Positions 10,011 to 20,451 of a DNA stretch of 64,000 nt are shown here, piece after piece (position 1 is the first letter of the stretch; the number at the start of each line of letters is the position of its first letter). Source of the DNA: Ornithodoros turicata (lineage: Eukaryota > Arthropoda > Arachnida > Ixodida > Argasidae); NCBI RefSeq assembly GCF_037126465.1, contig NC_088201.1, positions 20,444,550 to 20,508,549 on the forward strand, written 5' to 3'. The translations under genes and the position numbers were made by a program. A model generated the notes under the pieces. It saw only the letters and a list, made by a program, of their open reading frames with translations, was not told the DNA's origin and did not search any database.

Positions 10011-12050
10011 AGAGTATTCCTCCAGGTAGAGTCACTGAGGATAACCCAGGGGTCCAGGGCTGGCACAGTATAGCGACATACTTAAGGGCATGTAGAATTT
10101 CATATAATTCTGCTGCGGTGGCCGATGTTGGATGGGACTAGCGAACGGAGTGTTGAATGCCGCAGCTTGGAATGTAGAAAGCGCAGGTTGACCCAGTTGG
10201 GGTTGTTGACGCCTCAGTAAATATCTGTTTGACTTCTAGGGTAAGTTGTCGCACGACTTGAGGAGCAGTAGTCTTCTTAGATGTTAGGCCTGGTACTTCC
10301 GCGCACACAACTGGTTGTCTCTGGGTCGATGGTGGGCATCATGCAGTTGGGTATGGACTATCACTCTAAGAAAAAAAAGGTAGAATTTCCTACCCAAAGT
10401 TGCAGCAGGACAGTACTTCTACCATTTTGTGCCAATCCACACGCGACTTCTCCCCCGCGGGTATAAACGGCGGCGTCCCTTTCTCTTGCTCCTCTCTCTC
10501 ACGTTTGCTCTAAGAGAAAATTGTAGAATTCCCTACCCAAGCTGATAGAACGACAGAGTCTACTCTGTAGTTTGTTTCTACTCTGCAGTTATACCCAAAA
10601 GGTAAAACTGGTTGGAGTAGAAATGTGGTTGCAATGCAGCTCTACCGAAATGGGTAGAAAATCATACCTTTTTTTCTTAGAGTGATATATGGTCTGCAAT
10701 TTCGCGCATGAGAGGCATAACACACTGATGGATATCCGAATGAGATCGGCGATGGATTGCGTATATTAGGGGGTGCTTCCTGTGACGTGTTGCGAGACGA
10801 GTTTAATATGTCGAAGCGCTTCTATCAGGCGGAGGGTCGGTACGTTCGATTCCCGTGCTTCAGCCAAGGTCGGCAGGTTCGGCGTAGCGCTTGGTACTCC
10901 GAGGCAAACCTTCACGCTCTTTTTCAAGATACGCTGTAGGTAAGTTTCAGATGTTGCAGATAGAGCAATGAAGGACGGGTAAGTGGTACGGCAACATCTG
11001 TCGAATGAGAGATGCGTGAAGCCCAAGCATACAATGGCATGTAGCTCCCCATCGTGTCCCACAGGGATAACGGAGTGCGTTAATCCTAGCGTGAGCTCGA
11101 TCTTTTATATTCCGGTCTTCAGCATTCCATGATAACCTATGGTCAAGGATAATCCCGAGGAAGCGATGGATGAGACACCCGCACTAAGCTGGTTCCATTC
11201 ATGTACAGGGTGAACTTTGTGAGATGTTTCCGGGTGAAGGGAACATACACAGTCTTCTCCTTGGAGATGTCCATCCCTGGTTCTGTGATGTATTGTGCTA
11301 CATTCTTAAGCGCACAATGCAACCTGGTTTGCAGCGCCGGCCATTGTTTACCGGACGTCCAAATGCATATATCGTCTGCATACATGATGAGATGCACACC
11401 CCGCGGCAGAACTTTAGGGAGATCTGCGAGCACGTGATTAAATAAAGTTGAACTGAGTACTCCTCCTTGCGGAACTCCTGCATCATGTCTGTCGGTGTTG
11501 TGCGCATAAATACTAAACGGTCTCATAAGTAATCAGCAAGCCACCTCAGCATGTGGCCATGGACTTGCCGTTCATATACGTAGAGCACCTAGCACGTGCA
11601 TGTGGCTTACGGTGTCATATGCCCGTTTTATGTCCCAAAAATACAACCACTGTGATGTTCCCACAGGCATGCTCCTGTTCAATGTGCGACACCAGGTCAA
11701 TGATGCAGTCCATGGTGATGCGTGCCCGCCAGCAGCCTGCCATTACTTGAGGAAGGAGTCTTCTGCTTTCTAGGAACCACTGCAGTCGGTTTAGCACCAT
11801 CCGTTCCGCGATTTTGCTCATGCAGCTCGTTAAACTTATAAGACAGAAGGATTCAATGGCCCTTGTAGATTTCTCAGGCTTGATGACAAGAACAACAACA
11901 GTTGACTTCCATTCCGCAGGGACAACACCGCTGATCCATGATCGCGTGTAGGGTGTTGCCTCGCTCTCAATACATTCCCTTCTTTCGGTTCTTGCCTGCC
12001 ATCCAGCCCATTACCTCTGTGACATTGCTCAGCGTTATCCCGCATCTGCA
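10011..12050 (-). mobile_element. I-like LINE fragment with RT and start of RNase H
   Basis: On the minus strand the order is as expected for an ORF2. RT palm and finger pieces lie at 11,950-11,615 (SKIAERMVLNRLQWFLE, TMDCIIDLVSHIEQ), then the block GVPQGGVLSSTLFN and the catalytic IMYADDICIW at 11,526-11,143. The thumb is at 11,062-10,766, and the RNase H beginning (IFTEAS, SATAAELYEILHALKYVA) lies at about 10,240-10,080. Several frameshifts separate these pieces, and a 325-bp MITE splits it at 10,361-10,685. Endonuclease and ORF1 are absent, so it is 5'-truncated and dead. The YADD and RNase H features place it in the I/LOA/R1-like group. Confidence 0.8.
10361..10685. mobile_element. TA-flanked MITE inserted in a LINE
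   Basis: A TA duplication flanks it (10,359-10,360 and 10,686-10,687). The ends are TCACTCTAAGAAAAAAAAGG and the complement TCACTCTAAGAAAAAAAGGT, then GTAGAATTTCCTACCCA-like sequence. A third internal copy of the end (CTCTAAGAGAAAATTG, about 10,510) lies in the left-end orientation, so the element may be a partial tandem or self-insertion. Non-coding; Tc1/mariner-type by its TA target and CACTCTAA ends. Confidence 0.8.
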
Positions 12051-12059
12051 TTCGGTCAA

Positions 12060-13310
12060 GCTATTTGCTGTTTACGAAGCAACATCCCCTCAACCTCAAC
12101 CTCGGCCCGGACCTCCTATGCGCCACGCATGTCGACATTTCACTACCCCACTGTACAAATGTCAACTCCGGGCCTTAGGAAAAAGAAGGTTGTGCCAACC
12201 GTTGTGGCCTGCCAACTGACCTTTCACCACATCTACAGTCACCACCGGCATCGAACCCAAGTGTACACCGATGCTTCAGTTTCTCTAGTTGGGTCGTCTG
12301 CTGCCTTCTGCATCCCAGAGGATGGAGTTGAGCACGGCTTCAAGCTCCCCCTTATGTCATCTGCTGAGGCCGAGGCATTCGCACTACTGACCGCTTTAAG
12401 ACATGTCTCCTCGTTGGCGCCCAGGGCCTGGACGATCCTCACTGACAGTAAAGTGGCTCTGGAGGCGCTGGCCTCTTACTCTGCTGCAGTCATCAGTGAC
12501 ACCTACACCACGATCATCGCCCTGCACTCTGAACTTGTATCCCTGGGACACGGCGTGGTGTTCCAATGGATTCCGAGCATGTCGGAATTTCAGGCAATGA
12601 TCGTGCTGACGCTGTTGCTCGGCAAGCCCACGACTGAGCAACCAACTGTCCTTCCCCCGTGCGTACTCTATGTGCCAGCTGAAAATCCGCCGCTTCACTG
12701 CCAACCACACACAGCTCGTTCAGCAAGAAGCTATACGAACCAATGCTTTACTTAAGTCCATTGACGCTTTAATGACATATGCTGTGCCTGGCCGCATCCC
12801 GCGCATCGAGGAATCGTTGCTTCATCGGCTGCGGCTGAATGTGGCACGAACTCCAGTCCTCCTATTTAAGATGAGTCAGCATTCATCGCCTCTTTGTCCC
12901 ACGTGCCACGCAGAAGCTGACGTGCCACACATACTCCTTGCCTGCCAGCGGTACGAAGTTCACCGGTCGAGTCTCCGGCGCCGCCTTGCTCATCTAGGCT
13001 ACCAGAGCTTCCCCCCCCCCCCCGCTTGCCGCGCTACTTGGCCCTACTCAGCACGCCGAGGTCACGTCTGCGCTGACACGATTCCTTCGGGAATCTAAAC
13101 TCCTGGGTATTCTCTAATACGTCGTATGCGCAACGATTAGTGAAGGAGCTGTTTATTCTGTATTTTTTTCATAATTTTCTGTGTCTCAGCTGCTTGTATC
13201 TGCTTTTGTTTGCTTGATAGCTTTTGGGAATAGCAGGCCTACACCGTGGCTAACCTTTCCCTTCTCTTTTTGGTTACTTTGCATTAAACATACCCCTTCC
13301 CCCCCCCGTC
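12060..13310 (+). mobile_element. LINE ORF2 3' half with RNase H, poly(C)-ended family
   Basis: It encodes an RNase H domain in the frame from 12,129 (VYTDASVSLVGSSAAFC, SSAEAEAFALLTAL, ILTDSKVALEAL, then FQWIPS). A frameshift near 12,575 moves the HVGISGNDRADA motif into another frame. The second frame (12,670-13,098) gives LLHRLRLNVARTPVLL and the knuckle CPTCHAEADVPHILLACQRY. The 3' UTR ends GGAATAGCAGGCC...GGCTAACCTTTCCC, AT(T)AAACAT and a C-run, as in four other copies here. 5'-truncated and inactive. Confidence 0.8.
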
Positions 13311-13705
13311 TTCGAATGAATGTTGCACGGACACCCTCACTCCTGTATAAAACGCGCCAAACGAACTCCCCCAATTGCACAACTTGTTGTGTAAAAGCCG
13401 ACAGTGAGCATTACCTATTATCCTGCAACCGGTACCTCTCACAAAGACTTGGCTACCCTAACGTCACTTTCGCCACCCTGCTCGGCCCGGTCCCGCACAA
13501 CCAGGGGGCGGTTACGACTACCCCCTTGAGCTTTCTTCGTGCCACCAGCCTCTCGACCAGCCTCTAAAGCCCCTTGTGTGTGTATGTGTGTGTGCGTTTC
13601 CTTTTTCTTTCTTTTCTTTTTTCTTGAAGGAATAGCAAGTCGGCCTACGCCTGACTAACCTTTCCTCTCTTTCTTTTTTGCAATAAACATATTCCCCCCT
13701 TCTTT
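13311..13705 (+). mobile_element. second LINE 3' end, same family, back to back
   Basis: It starts directly at the C-run that ends the previous copy and has the same orientation. It encodes RMNVARTPSLLYKTRQ, the degenerate knuckle CTTCCVKADSEHYLLSC and a terminal LGPVPHNQGAVTT...FLRATSL with a stop at about 13,565. The UTR has GGAATAGCAAGTCGGCC...GACTAACCTTTCC, AATAAACAT and a C-run. The tandem arrangement of two truncated copies recurs at 45.4-46.6 kb. Confidence 0.75.
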
Positions 13706-13939
13706 CCCAATGCATTCGGCAGCGTCCTGAGGTGGAGCCACGGGTTGAGAAGCTTCCCAGCACATTCGGCCCTCTGGGACATTCCGTTTCATCGCCAAGC
13801 AGCATGACTCGCACCAACTTTTTCACATGACACGAGCCCCAATACACGTACCCAATTTTTTCTTCCTTTATCACATCACATCACTTCACATGACACGTCC
13901 TCTGGTCATTCCTGTTATTGTTGGCTGTGTGCTAATAAC

Positions 13940-14190
13940 TTCAATTCGAATTCGAAGAGACGGAGGGGGGGTACGCCTTTTTGTGGCGTTTTCATATATC
14001 CAAATTGCCACAAAAAAGGTGTACGCCCACCTCTCTCTCCGAATCAGAAGCGACAACCTTCGAACTTCGAACTTCACCGCATAGCACGCTGCGCGCCAAC
14101 CATTATCACGAATGATAGTGTTATCGCTGATGATTGGAAGACAGAGGGGGGCGTACGCCTTTTTGTGGCAATTTTTGTGGCTCGAAACAT
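13940..14190. mobile_element. two overlapping fragments of the palindromic CACTCTAAAA MITE
   Basis: First comes a central palindrome: TTCGAAGAGACGG, GTACGCCTTTTTGTGGC, then the inverted partner GCCACAAAAAAGGTGTACG and CTCCGAATCAGAAGCGA (13,945-14,055). A fresh left end follows (GAACTTCACCGCATAGCACG, about 14,070) and runs into the core (GGGGGGCGTACGCC, 14,150). The right half of the second copy is missing. Confidence 0.7.
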
Positions 14191-15038
14191 CTACATATCA
14201 ACAGCATATACAGAAATATGCCGGGGATGTTGCTCCGGAAGCTTTTGCTTGGAATTGTATATACGTAAAATGTCTACAGAAGCGTTCTACAAATGAAGTG
14301 CTCAATCCTTATTGGAAGTTGGAATGTACGTTCACGCATGCACACTCAAGTATCCGTCATTCTTCATTTCACTGTGCTACCATATAGCCATACTCAGATT
14401 TTCGAAAGTGCACACACACATACATGTGTATTTTACTTGGGATGATTGATTAGAAACTTCGTGTTTTGCCAGTTAAGGAAGCCATGTACCGCGGAAATGT
14501 ACGCTCTATGCCGCTGAATGTTATCCCTGCAAATTCGCTAGCTATGCCTAGCTCACCTACGCTATATGCAGACAGCTCTTCGTTGTGTTCTTCATTGCCT
14601 TCGAGAACAGCCGTTCACAGACTTTGAATCCTTTATTTTTATCAAGCACGACTCAAATAGCATCTCAAATAAACAAGTGTCCAGACTCCAACAACAACAT
14701 AAATGACGATGGGATGAGGCGATTCACCGCAACAATTGCGGTACCATACCTCAGTGCATGTGGGTGTGGGCAGTGCAGATTCGAGCTTTTTATGCAAGTA
14801 GGAAGAAATTAGAAAATCGCACGACAAGTCGCTAAGTAATTTTCCACGCAATTACCTTCAAAAATGTGTTGGGGGGACATACGGATGCTTGCGGCGTCTT
14901 TCTTGCTTTCTTTTTTTTTTTTTTTCAACTCTCTTGATTACTTGCCGCGCGTTCTGTTTTGACAAGTTCGTTCTGGGTGCTAGTGGTGCTAGCCGAATCA
15001 TTGCGTAGCACGAAGCAGCCTAAAAAGTTCTAATCCTT
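14191..15038. other. no recognisable gene
   Basis: About 850 bp including a T-run at about 14,910-14,925. The frames here are short and motif-free. Confidence 0.4.
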
Positions 15039-15253
15039 CACTCTAAAAACGTAACTTCACCGCACCGCAGGCTGTGCGCCAACCATAGCCAAGAATGATA
15101 AGGTTATCGCTTCTGATTCGAAGAGAGAGGGAGGCATACGCCTTATTGTGGCAATAATCATATATCCAAATTGTCACAAAAGGGCGTACGTCTCCGTCTC
15201 TCTTGGAATGAGAAGCGATAACCCTATATTCGTGGCAATGGTTGGCGCAGAAC
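15039..15253. mobile_element. palindromic CACTCTAAAA MITE, right end truncated
   Basis: The left terminus CACTCTAAAAACGTAACTTC begins at 15,039. Inverted arms are CTTCTGATTCGAAGAGAGAG and the partner CTCTCTTGGAATGAGAAGCG, around a centre with GGCATACGCC / GGGCGTACG. The right side stops at GGTTGGCGCAGA instead of reaching the terminus. Confidence 0.8.
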
Positions 15254-15301
15254 GGGAGCTCGTTACTTCCTTCAACAGCTTGGATGTATAGCTGGCCCAT
15301 G

Positions 15302-15436
15302 CAAGGCCGGATCCAGATTTGGGGGGATGGCGGTTCCTTTCCCGAAGCGCGTAACGGGGGGGGGGGGAGGAAACGCAATGTTTAACCTAATGCTTTGGGG
15401 GCGGTCGTCTCCCCCCCCCCCGTGGATCGGCCACTG
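15302..15436. mobile_element. hAT-like MITE (135 bp)
   Basis: The ends are CAAGGCCGGATCCAGATTTG and the complement CAGTGGCCGATCCACGGGGG. The flanking 8-mers GGCCCATG (15,294-15,301) and GGCCCGTT (15,437-15,444) look like a diverged 8-bp duplication. The interior carries G-runs on the left and C-runs on the right. CA-ends with an 8-bp duplication are typical of hAT. Confidence 0.65.
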
Positions 15437-15444
15437 GGCCCGTT

Positions 15445-15861
15445 ACCTCCCAGTGAACAGTTGCAAACAGGAGACGGAAAACGTTAAATACATCATCCAA
15501 ATGGCTCCAACGTGTGACATACTATGCAACCAAATGGCGCCGGAATATCTTATGCAACTGTCATATTATATGACGATCATGTCGACATATGCAATTAGAC
15601 GACACACGAAGCGTTGCAGATTTGTTTCGTTGTGATTCGTAATGTGTGGAGAAACGTTAGAACGGATTCAAAAAATATGCATTTTGCATGAGCTCTCAGA
15701 CCCTATCACGATCGCAGGCTTATCACGACTGGGCGCGATGTGGATTCTGCGTCAGTGCGGACGGGGTATCAACTGAAAAGATGTTCGCGATTTGTATGAT
15801 GACTAGAGAGCGGACTTTTAGGCACTAACAGGGGACGCGGGGGTAATAATGGGCGCTCTTG
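15445..15861. other. no recognisable feature
   Basis: About 415 bp without motif-bearing frames or inverted repeats. Confidence 0.35.
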
Positions 15862-16080
15862 CCCGCATAGCACGCAGTATGTCAATCATCATCGCAGATG
15901 ATATCGCTCTGTCTCCTGATAAGCTGAGAACGTGAGCGCACACCTTTTTATGTATCAACTTTCCTTCCAGTCGGAAGATAACCATACGGTTCTGACGGTT
16001 GGTTGGCCTAGAACGATGTATGCGACGAAGAGCGCTACCCGTTAGTGCCTAAAAATTTGCTCTCTAATGATAACAGTAAA
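15862..16080. mobile_element. highly diverged palindromic MITE remnant
   Basis: It retains CCGCATAGCACGCAGTATG, TCATCATCGCAGATGATATCG and, at the right, GGTTGGTTGGCCTAGAACG with a TAAAAATTTGCTCTC-like end. The inverted partner of the core is barely visible. Assigned by similarity to the neighbouring copies. Confidence 0.45.
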
Positions 16081-16136
16081 GGCCTCCCGTGTCCTATCGG
16101 TCCTATCAGCATGTATCGTAATCTCGATAGTTGACG

Positions 16137-16334
16137 CACTCATAAAACAGAGCTTCGCCGCACAACACGCTCCTATAGCGAATCATCACCAAGAATAACA
16201 TCATTCCAACCCCTGTTTTGTTGAAAACGAAAGGAGTACGCCTTTTTGTGACATATTATACGGTTATATTAATTGTCACAAAAAGGCCTGCGCCCCGCGA
16301 TTTTCACGAATTGGGAATGATAACGGTATCATTC
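16137..16334. mobile_element. palindromic CACTCTAAAA MITE, interrupted at right
   Basis: It begins CACTCATAAAACAGAGCTTC. The centre has GAGTACGCCTTTTTGTGACA and the partner TGTCACAAAAAGGCC. The right arm (GAATGATAACGGTATCATTC) stops at 16,334, exactly where the GGGAGTTTT element begins, so the second element inserted at or replaced its right end. Confidence 0.7.
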
Positions 16335-16480
16335 GGGAGTTTTAGGAAACCGTAAGCGCCCTCCGATTCCGACTCCATATCGTGGTCAGTCAATCAGATA
16401 TCAGCAACGTGATGTCAGCAACTCCAAAGGAACCAAGTGATTTGCTTATCAAGTTTCCAGAAACGTTTCCCAAAACTCCC
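16335..16480. mobile_element. 146-bp MITE with GGGAGTTTT ends
   Basis: Left end GGGAGTTTTAGGAAACCG, right complement GGGAGTTTTGGGAAACGTTT. The flanks ATTC and TATTC may be part of a duplication. The same terminal motif (TAGGGAGTTTC.GGGAACC) bounds the larger inverted-repeat element at 19,009-19,363. Non-coding. Confidence 0.65.
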
Positions 16481-16549
16481 TATTCTCTTGGCCTTCAGCA
16501 ACCCATGACATCATCATTTCTTATTTAATTCTTGTTGGATTTTAGCGTT

Positions 16550-16585
16550 CTTTTGAGGTGAAGTTCTGTTTCAACAGTGCGGGCT
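16550..16585. mobile_element. solo right end of palindromic MITE
   Basis: GAGGTGAAGTTCTGTTTCAA followed by CAGTGCG matches the right terminus of the family. It is followed at about 16,601 by TGGAAATTTGGACGAGTTGG, a motif also present near 46,620 that looks like another dispersed element's edge. Confidence 0.5.
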
Positions 16586-16682
16586 AAACCATCAGTTACA
16601 ATGGAAATTTGGACGAGTTGGTGACACGTAATTCACCAAACGAAGAGTGCAAACCGTGCGCCTATAATGGTCAAACGGCAGC

Positions 16683-16905
16683 TTTTTTTGTTTTGTTTTT
16701 TCGTGTTAGCGCCGAGAAGCAACTGTGGCTATGAGCGGCGTACAGATGTGGACAGATGGAGAGAGGACAGCAGGAAGGAGTGGGGGACAGCGGCGTTAGT
16801 ATGCTTCCTGGGCCGACTTCAGGGGGACCTGTGCCGACATTCGTCTGGAACGTCTTCGGATAACCCAGGTAGAACCTCAGACAGCACAGCTGGCGGTAGG
16901 AGCCA
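16683..16905 (-). mobile_element. tick-type SINE, 3' part
   Basis: The body is shared with four other copies in this window. In plus-strand order it has GTTAGCGCCG.GAAGCAACTG, GACAGATGGAGAG, CCTGGGCCGACTTCAGGGGG, CTGTGCCGACATTCGTCTGG and ACAGCACAGC. The T-rich run at 16,683-16,702 is the A-tail of a minus-strand insertion. The tRNA-like head with box A and box B, seen complete at 25,555-25,830, is missing or unrecognisable. Confidence 0.7.
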
Positions 16906-17927
16906 AACGGCAGCTATAGGTGTCGCTGTAATTTTCGTGACGTCAAAATTGGGGCAAAGTTGCGACAGAGTGAGTTATTATTTCTCATTCGCACAAACTA
17001 GCTTTCTCTGCTTTTGATGATTCGAGGAGCAAGTCGGTATCAAGTTATGTTATTTGGGAAAGTTGGTGCTCGCCTTCGTTTCCATTTCCTTTTTCACGTC
17101 GTCAGTGTGGTGCTATAATATGTATTACTTTTTGCGCTGGTGCGGTGCGCGTAGGTCACTTCCATCATTCTTGCACATCCCATGGCCTGCAAATAACCCT
17201 TTAGAAAGTAAAACCATCGCCGGTGAGCTTCATGGGGTTGCTAGAAAAATATGTGGCTCGTGTTACCAGCGACCAAGATGGTCACACTCCAACCAAAGCA
17301 CAAAAAAAGCTCACTATCCGTGCTGGATGATTGCACCCTAGTGCAAAATATAGGGTAACAAATGTCGGCATTTATCATGAGGACAGATGTGCTGGAGCTC
17401 CCGGTAGCCAAAGTCGGGTCGAGGTGCACCATAGTAGGATTAATGTAAGTAGCACGGTCAGTAGGAAGAGCAGTAAAACGGCGTCGCACTCGACTTTTGC
17501 AATAAAATTCCTACAGAGTAGCCGGGAAATTAGTTGGCCCTCGGATAGTACTTGCGTAGTAAACTCCCTAACACCCTTAGCGTCGTTAAGCACCCTTACT
17601 TTTATTTGTACATTTGTTCACCCTTGTGCGAACGACAAATTGGTTGAATATTTGGACGAATGTTTGAAATGCAGCAAACCCTTTTTCGCGTGTTTAGAAT
17701 GTTGCCACATGTAGTCCACGTGTGCACCTTCGACAAGGATGTGTCGTTCCGCGAATGATGGCAGCGAGGGAGTTCGCTTCCTGTGCGAGAACTGGTGACG
17801 TTGCCCCTCTTCTTGGTGGAAAGCCAGCATTTCCTCGCGCTTGAATGTATTGAACCAGGCGCAGTTCCTTCTCGAGTTGCCAGGTAATGACAGCTAGCCA
17901 AGCAATTTCCTCCTACTCTGTATAGGA
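16906..17927. other. unassigned, with motif-free frames
   Basis: It contains a 95-codon plus-strand frame (17,054-17,341) with a hydrophobic start (LVLAFVSISFFTSS) and a 127-codon frame (17,331-17,714) ending in a Cys-rich ECLKCSKPFFACLECC stretch. The two are in different frames. Neither has a known domain, and no clear splice sites join them. I do not call a gene. Confidence 0.3.
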
Positions 17928-18320
17928 ATGGCTGATTCCAATAACTTTGAAGCCCGAAATTTCATTAATCATCGTGTATGGCGCTTTCACCGTGACGAAA
18001 GAACACGAGTTCACCCTCTGCATAACAAGGGGCAAGAGAAGAAACGTCTCAACTATAATGAGACTGAGAACTCGAAGCGCCAAAACGAAAGAAGTTCTCT
18101 ACCTTACAGGCCGAGTCATACACCTCCTCTTTACTGCTGAACACATACTCCTTCATTGCACAAAATGCGAATGCCAAAGAAGACATCTAATAAAACAGAT
18201 GCAGGGTCTGGTCACCCAGCACCATTACAGGAATCCTTACTTTGACATAAATGACCAGTGTCGACACGGCGAAAAACCCAAAGGATACTGGATTTCATGA
18301 GGGAAAGTCACCTCTGAGGA
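17928..18320 (+). mobile_element. decayed LINE ORF2 C-terminal fragment
   Basis: The segment TAEHILLHCTKCECQRRHL (18,126 on) matches the Cys-His end of LINE ORF2 proteins (H-x3-HC). It is preceded by a helix-rich RLRTRSAKTKEVLYL stretch. Frames shift at least once. Too short for clade assignment. Confidence 0.4.
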
Positions 18321-18502
18321 CACGGAAATTTCAGTACTCACAGAACAAGTTAACGGGTTGTACGAAGAAGTTGTACGGGACCTTTTAGTGCTTTGTGTGT
18401 GTGTCTGTGTCCCCCCACCCTATCTGTCTTTGTTTCAGGGCGTCTTGCCGCCTTTCTGCCAGGCAGACGGCCCACGTTTTGTTCTACTTCACGTCACACA
18501 GC

Positions 18503-19258
18503 ATGGTGCCGCCATATGCATCACTTCTTCTTTTGCTATTGTGTTTTTTACCACAGCGCAGTGGCGACATCGTTTCGGCGGTTTTTGAAATCAAGGATGG
18601 TGGTCGAATTTCCCCATATTTGCACTACCCCCCGAGTTACCTTATTCCATGTAACGCATACGCTTCTGACAGCTGTTCCGATTATCTGTTGTGGGTCCCT
18701 CAATTTCGAAGGCAGCCTCGTTTTCTCCCGTGCTACCCATTGCGTTTGCCCATTCCAGATAAACTAAAAGCAAATTTTATAAACTTTCCAACAAATTTTT
18801 CTTTGGTTACGATGGTTCTGTTGTTAACGATTGCGTGGCCCAACCGGCCGAATGGCCCATGTCTCCATTCCCAATTCGGCGAACCGGTTGTTCGTGGGAC
18901 GTTATGTTCGTCCTTCGTTCGTCACTCGCGATGTGCTTTCATTGCCGTTGTAAGCGGGACGTTCTCGCTGTATTTTATTAATGAGTTACTACAGAGGCAT
19001 CGAAACATTAGGGAGTTTCCGGGAACCGGCGCGTTACGTACCGTCGGTCGATCGGTCGGTCGCTCCATGGTGGAGCGGCAAGGAACCGGTCGGAGCCAGG
19101 CCAGAAGGCGCTTTCGGGAACCGGAGAAAGAAACCGCTAGGGGACATGCGACGCCATCTTTCTTCAAAAATAGAAGAGAGAGAGAGAGAGAGGCACAATT
19201 CTGTGATAACCTTTACATTGCCTCGGAAGACTCACTGTTTTCTCTGTCCTGTTTTTGA
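18503..19258 (+). CDS. doubtful frame with signal-peptide-like start
   Basis: The longest plus-strand frame here runs upstream to 18,395, but the Met at 18,503 is followed by a textbook hydrophobic core (YASLLLLLLCFLPQ) and then DIVSAVFEIKDGG. Residues about 30-125 are neutral, with four Cys and several Pro. The C-terminal third (from about 19,009) is simply the inverted-repeat element read through and cannot be native. There is no known domain, no conserved splice sites and no relative elsewhere in the window. It may be a first exon of a secreted protein or chance. Confidence 0.2.
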   Translation: MVPPYASLLLLLLCFLPQRSGDIVSAVFEIKDGGRISPYLHYPPSYLIPCNAYASDSCSDYLLWVPQFRRQPRFLPCYPLRLPIPDKLKANFINFPTNFSLVTMVLLLTIAWPNRPNGPCLHSQFGEPVVRGTLCSSFVRHSRCAFIAVVSGTFSLYFINELLQRHRNIREFPGTGALRTVGRSVGRSMVERQGTGRSQARRRFREPEKETARGHATPSFFKNRREREREAQFCDNLYIASEDSLFSLSCF

Positions 19259-19363
19259 CGAAAGATGATGCCATATGCATTGTAGCCTTTGCATATGCCG
19301 CTCTACCACGCAGCGGCTGACTGATCGATCGTACACAGCGAGCCGGTTCCCAGAAACTCCCTA
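19009..19363. mobile_element. fold-back element with TAGGGAGTTTC ends
   Basis: The left arm TAGGGAGTTTCCGGGAACCG (19,009 on) and the complement of the right arm TAGGGAGTTTCTGGGAACCG (ending 19,363) align over about 170 bp. Shared blocks include TGGT(G/A)GAGCGGCA and GCCATCTTTCTTCAAAAA against GCATCATCTTTCGTCAAAAA. A GA microsatellite sits near the axis. Its short relative is at 16,335-16,480. It has no coding capacity. Confidence 0.7.
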
Positions 19364-20451
19364 TTCTCACAGCCAGCTGCAACATTGCGATAGGACAGCC
19401 ACCCTTCACGATAGTGACGCCGATGCAAGCGTTGCTTACGATCCTTCAAGCCATCCGGGCGGTCGGTAAAATCCTATAAGTTCTGACTGACATTCTTCTT
19501 CGGTGCACATGTGCACTGTACACACTTCCTGTGATAAGTCACTGTGACCGTGTTTTCAGTATGTGACTTTTCTGCACTTCGCTGCTATCCCACACTTCTT
19601 TCTCCTTTTCCCTTCTTATATTATGGCTAGCCGATAAGGGTTATTCAGTCTTGCTCTTTAGGCGATGTGGAGTAGCCCGCATCCATGTCGATGGAGTCGA
19701 TTCCTCTATATTATTTTTACTTACATGTAGATTACGACTTCTACGTGTAGCCTATATAGCGACCAATCGAGGCCGAAATAAGATATCTGGTATCCGAAAT
19801 AGCACACAAAAGTCAGTGGACTGAAATGTCACGAAATAAATTAGAAGCTGGAAGAGCTTATTTATTTTTCCATAATGAAAACCAGAGACTATATTTTCAT
19901 TAGGAATATCTGCCACCAGCTCGCTTGCTTTCTGTCTTTTTTATCGTTATTTCTTTTTGTTTTCCTATTCTATAAGTGAGCAAGATACAAAACAGCATGT
20001 ACGTATATATGTATACTGTTACTGATATATTCAGCGATATATTGTTTCACCTCTCCGCGGGAGGCGGATGCTGTGCCTCGAGGCCACCGAGCCTCATGAC
20101 TTCGTTCTCCGCGATGCCATCTTTCTACACCATTATTGTTCTTCGGCTGTGTTTCTCGAAGTGATTCCAACCATTGCACGGCCCCTCATTTTGCTGAATA
20201 CGTCGTTCCTTTCCTATTGGTCAATTTCCGCCAAGCCCAACTCGCCGAAAAGCATTCTATTTTTTCCCCGAAAGGGTTTGACCTCCCACCCCCCTCCACG
20301 GGGAACCTGCCTCGCTGTATCTGGGATTCAGCAGATTGGGTTGTGATCGTGCCATTGCGACCCTCGCACAGTTTGAACATCATTGTCATCTTATTTCATT
20401 AGCGTTCGATCATCCTGCCCCTCCTTCTTATGTATTTTTTTTTCTTTTTAG
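19364..20451. other. no recognisable gene
   Basis: Over 1 kb without named motifs. Frames of 60-90 codons between 20,068 and 20,402 overlap one another and show no domain. The only suggestive signal is the splice-acceptor-like tract at its right edge. Confidence 0.35.

Noticed and set aside
16906..17714. secreted Cys-rich salivary protein gene
   Set aside because: The hydrophobic start and the Cys-rich end lie in different frames with no clear splice sites between them.
18395..19258. 287-codon gene
   Set aside because: The long frame depends on reading through the inverted-repeat element from 19,009 and starts in a low-complexity tract; only the signal-peptide-like part from 18,503 is kept, at low confidence.
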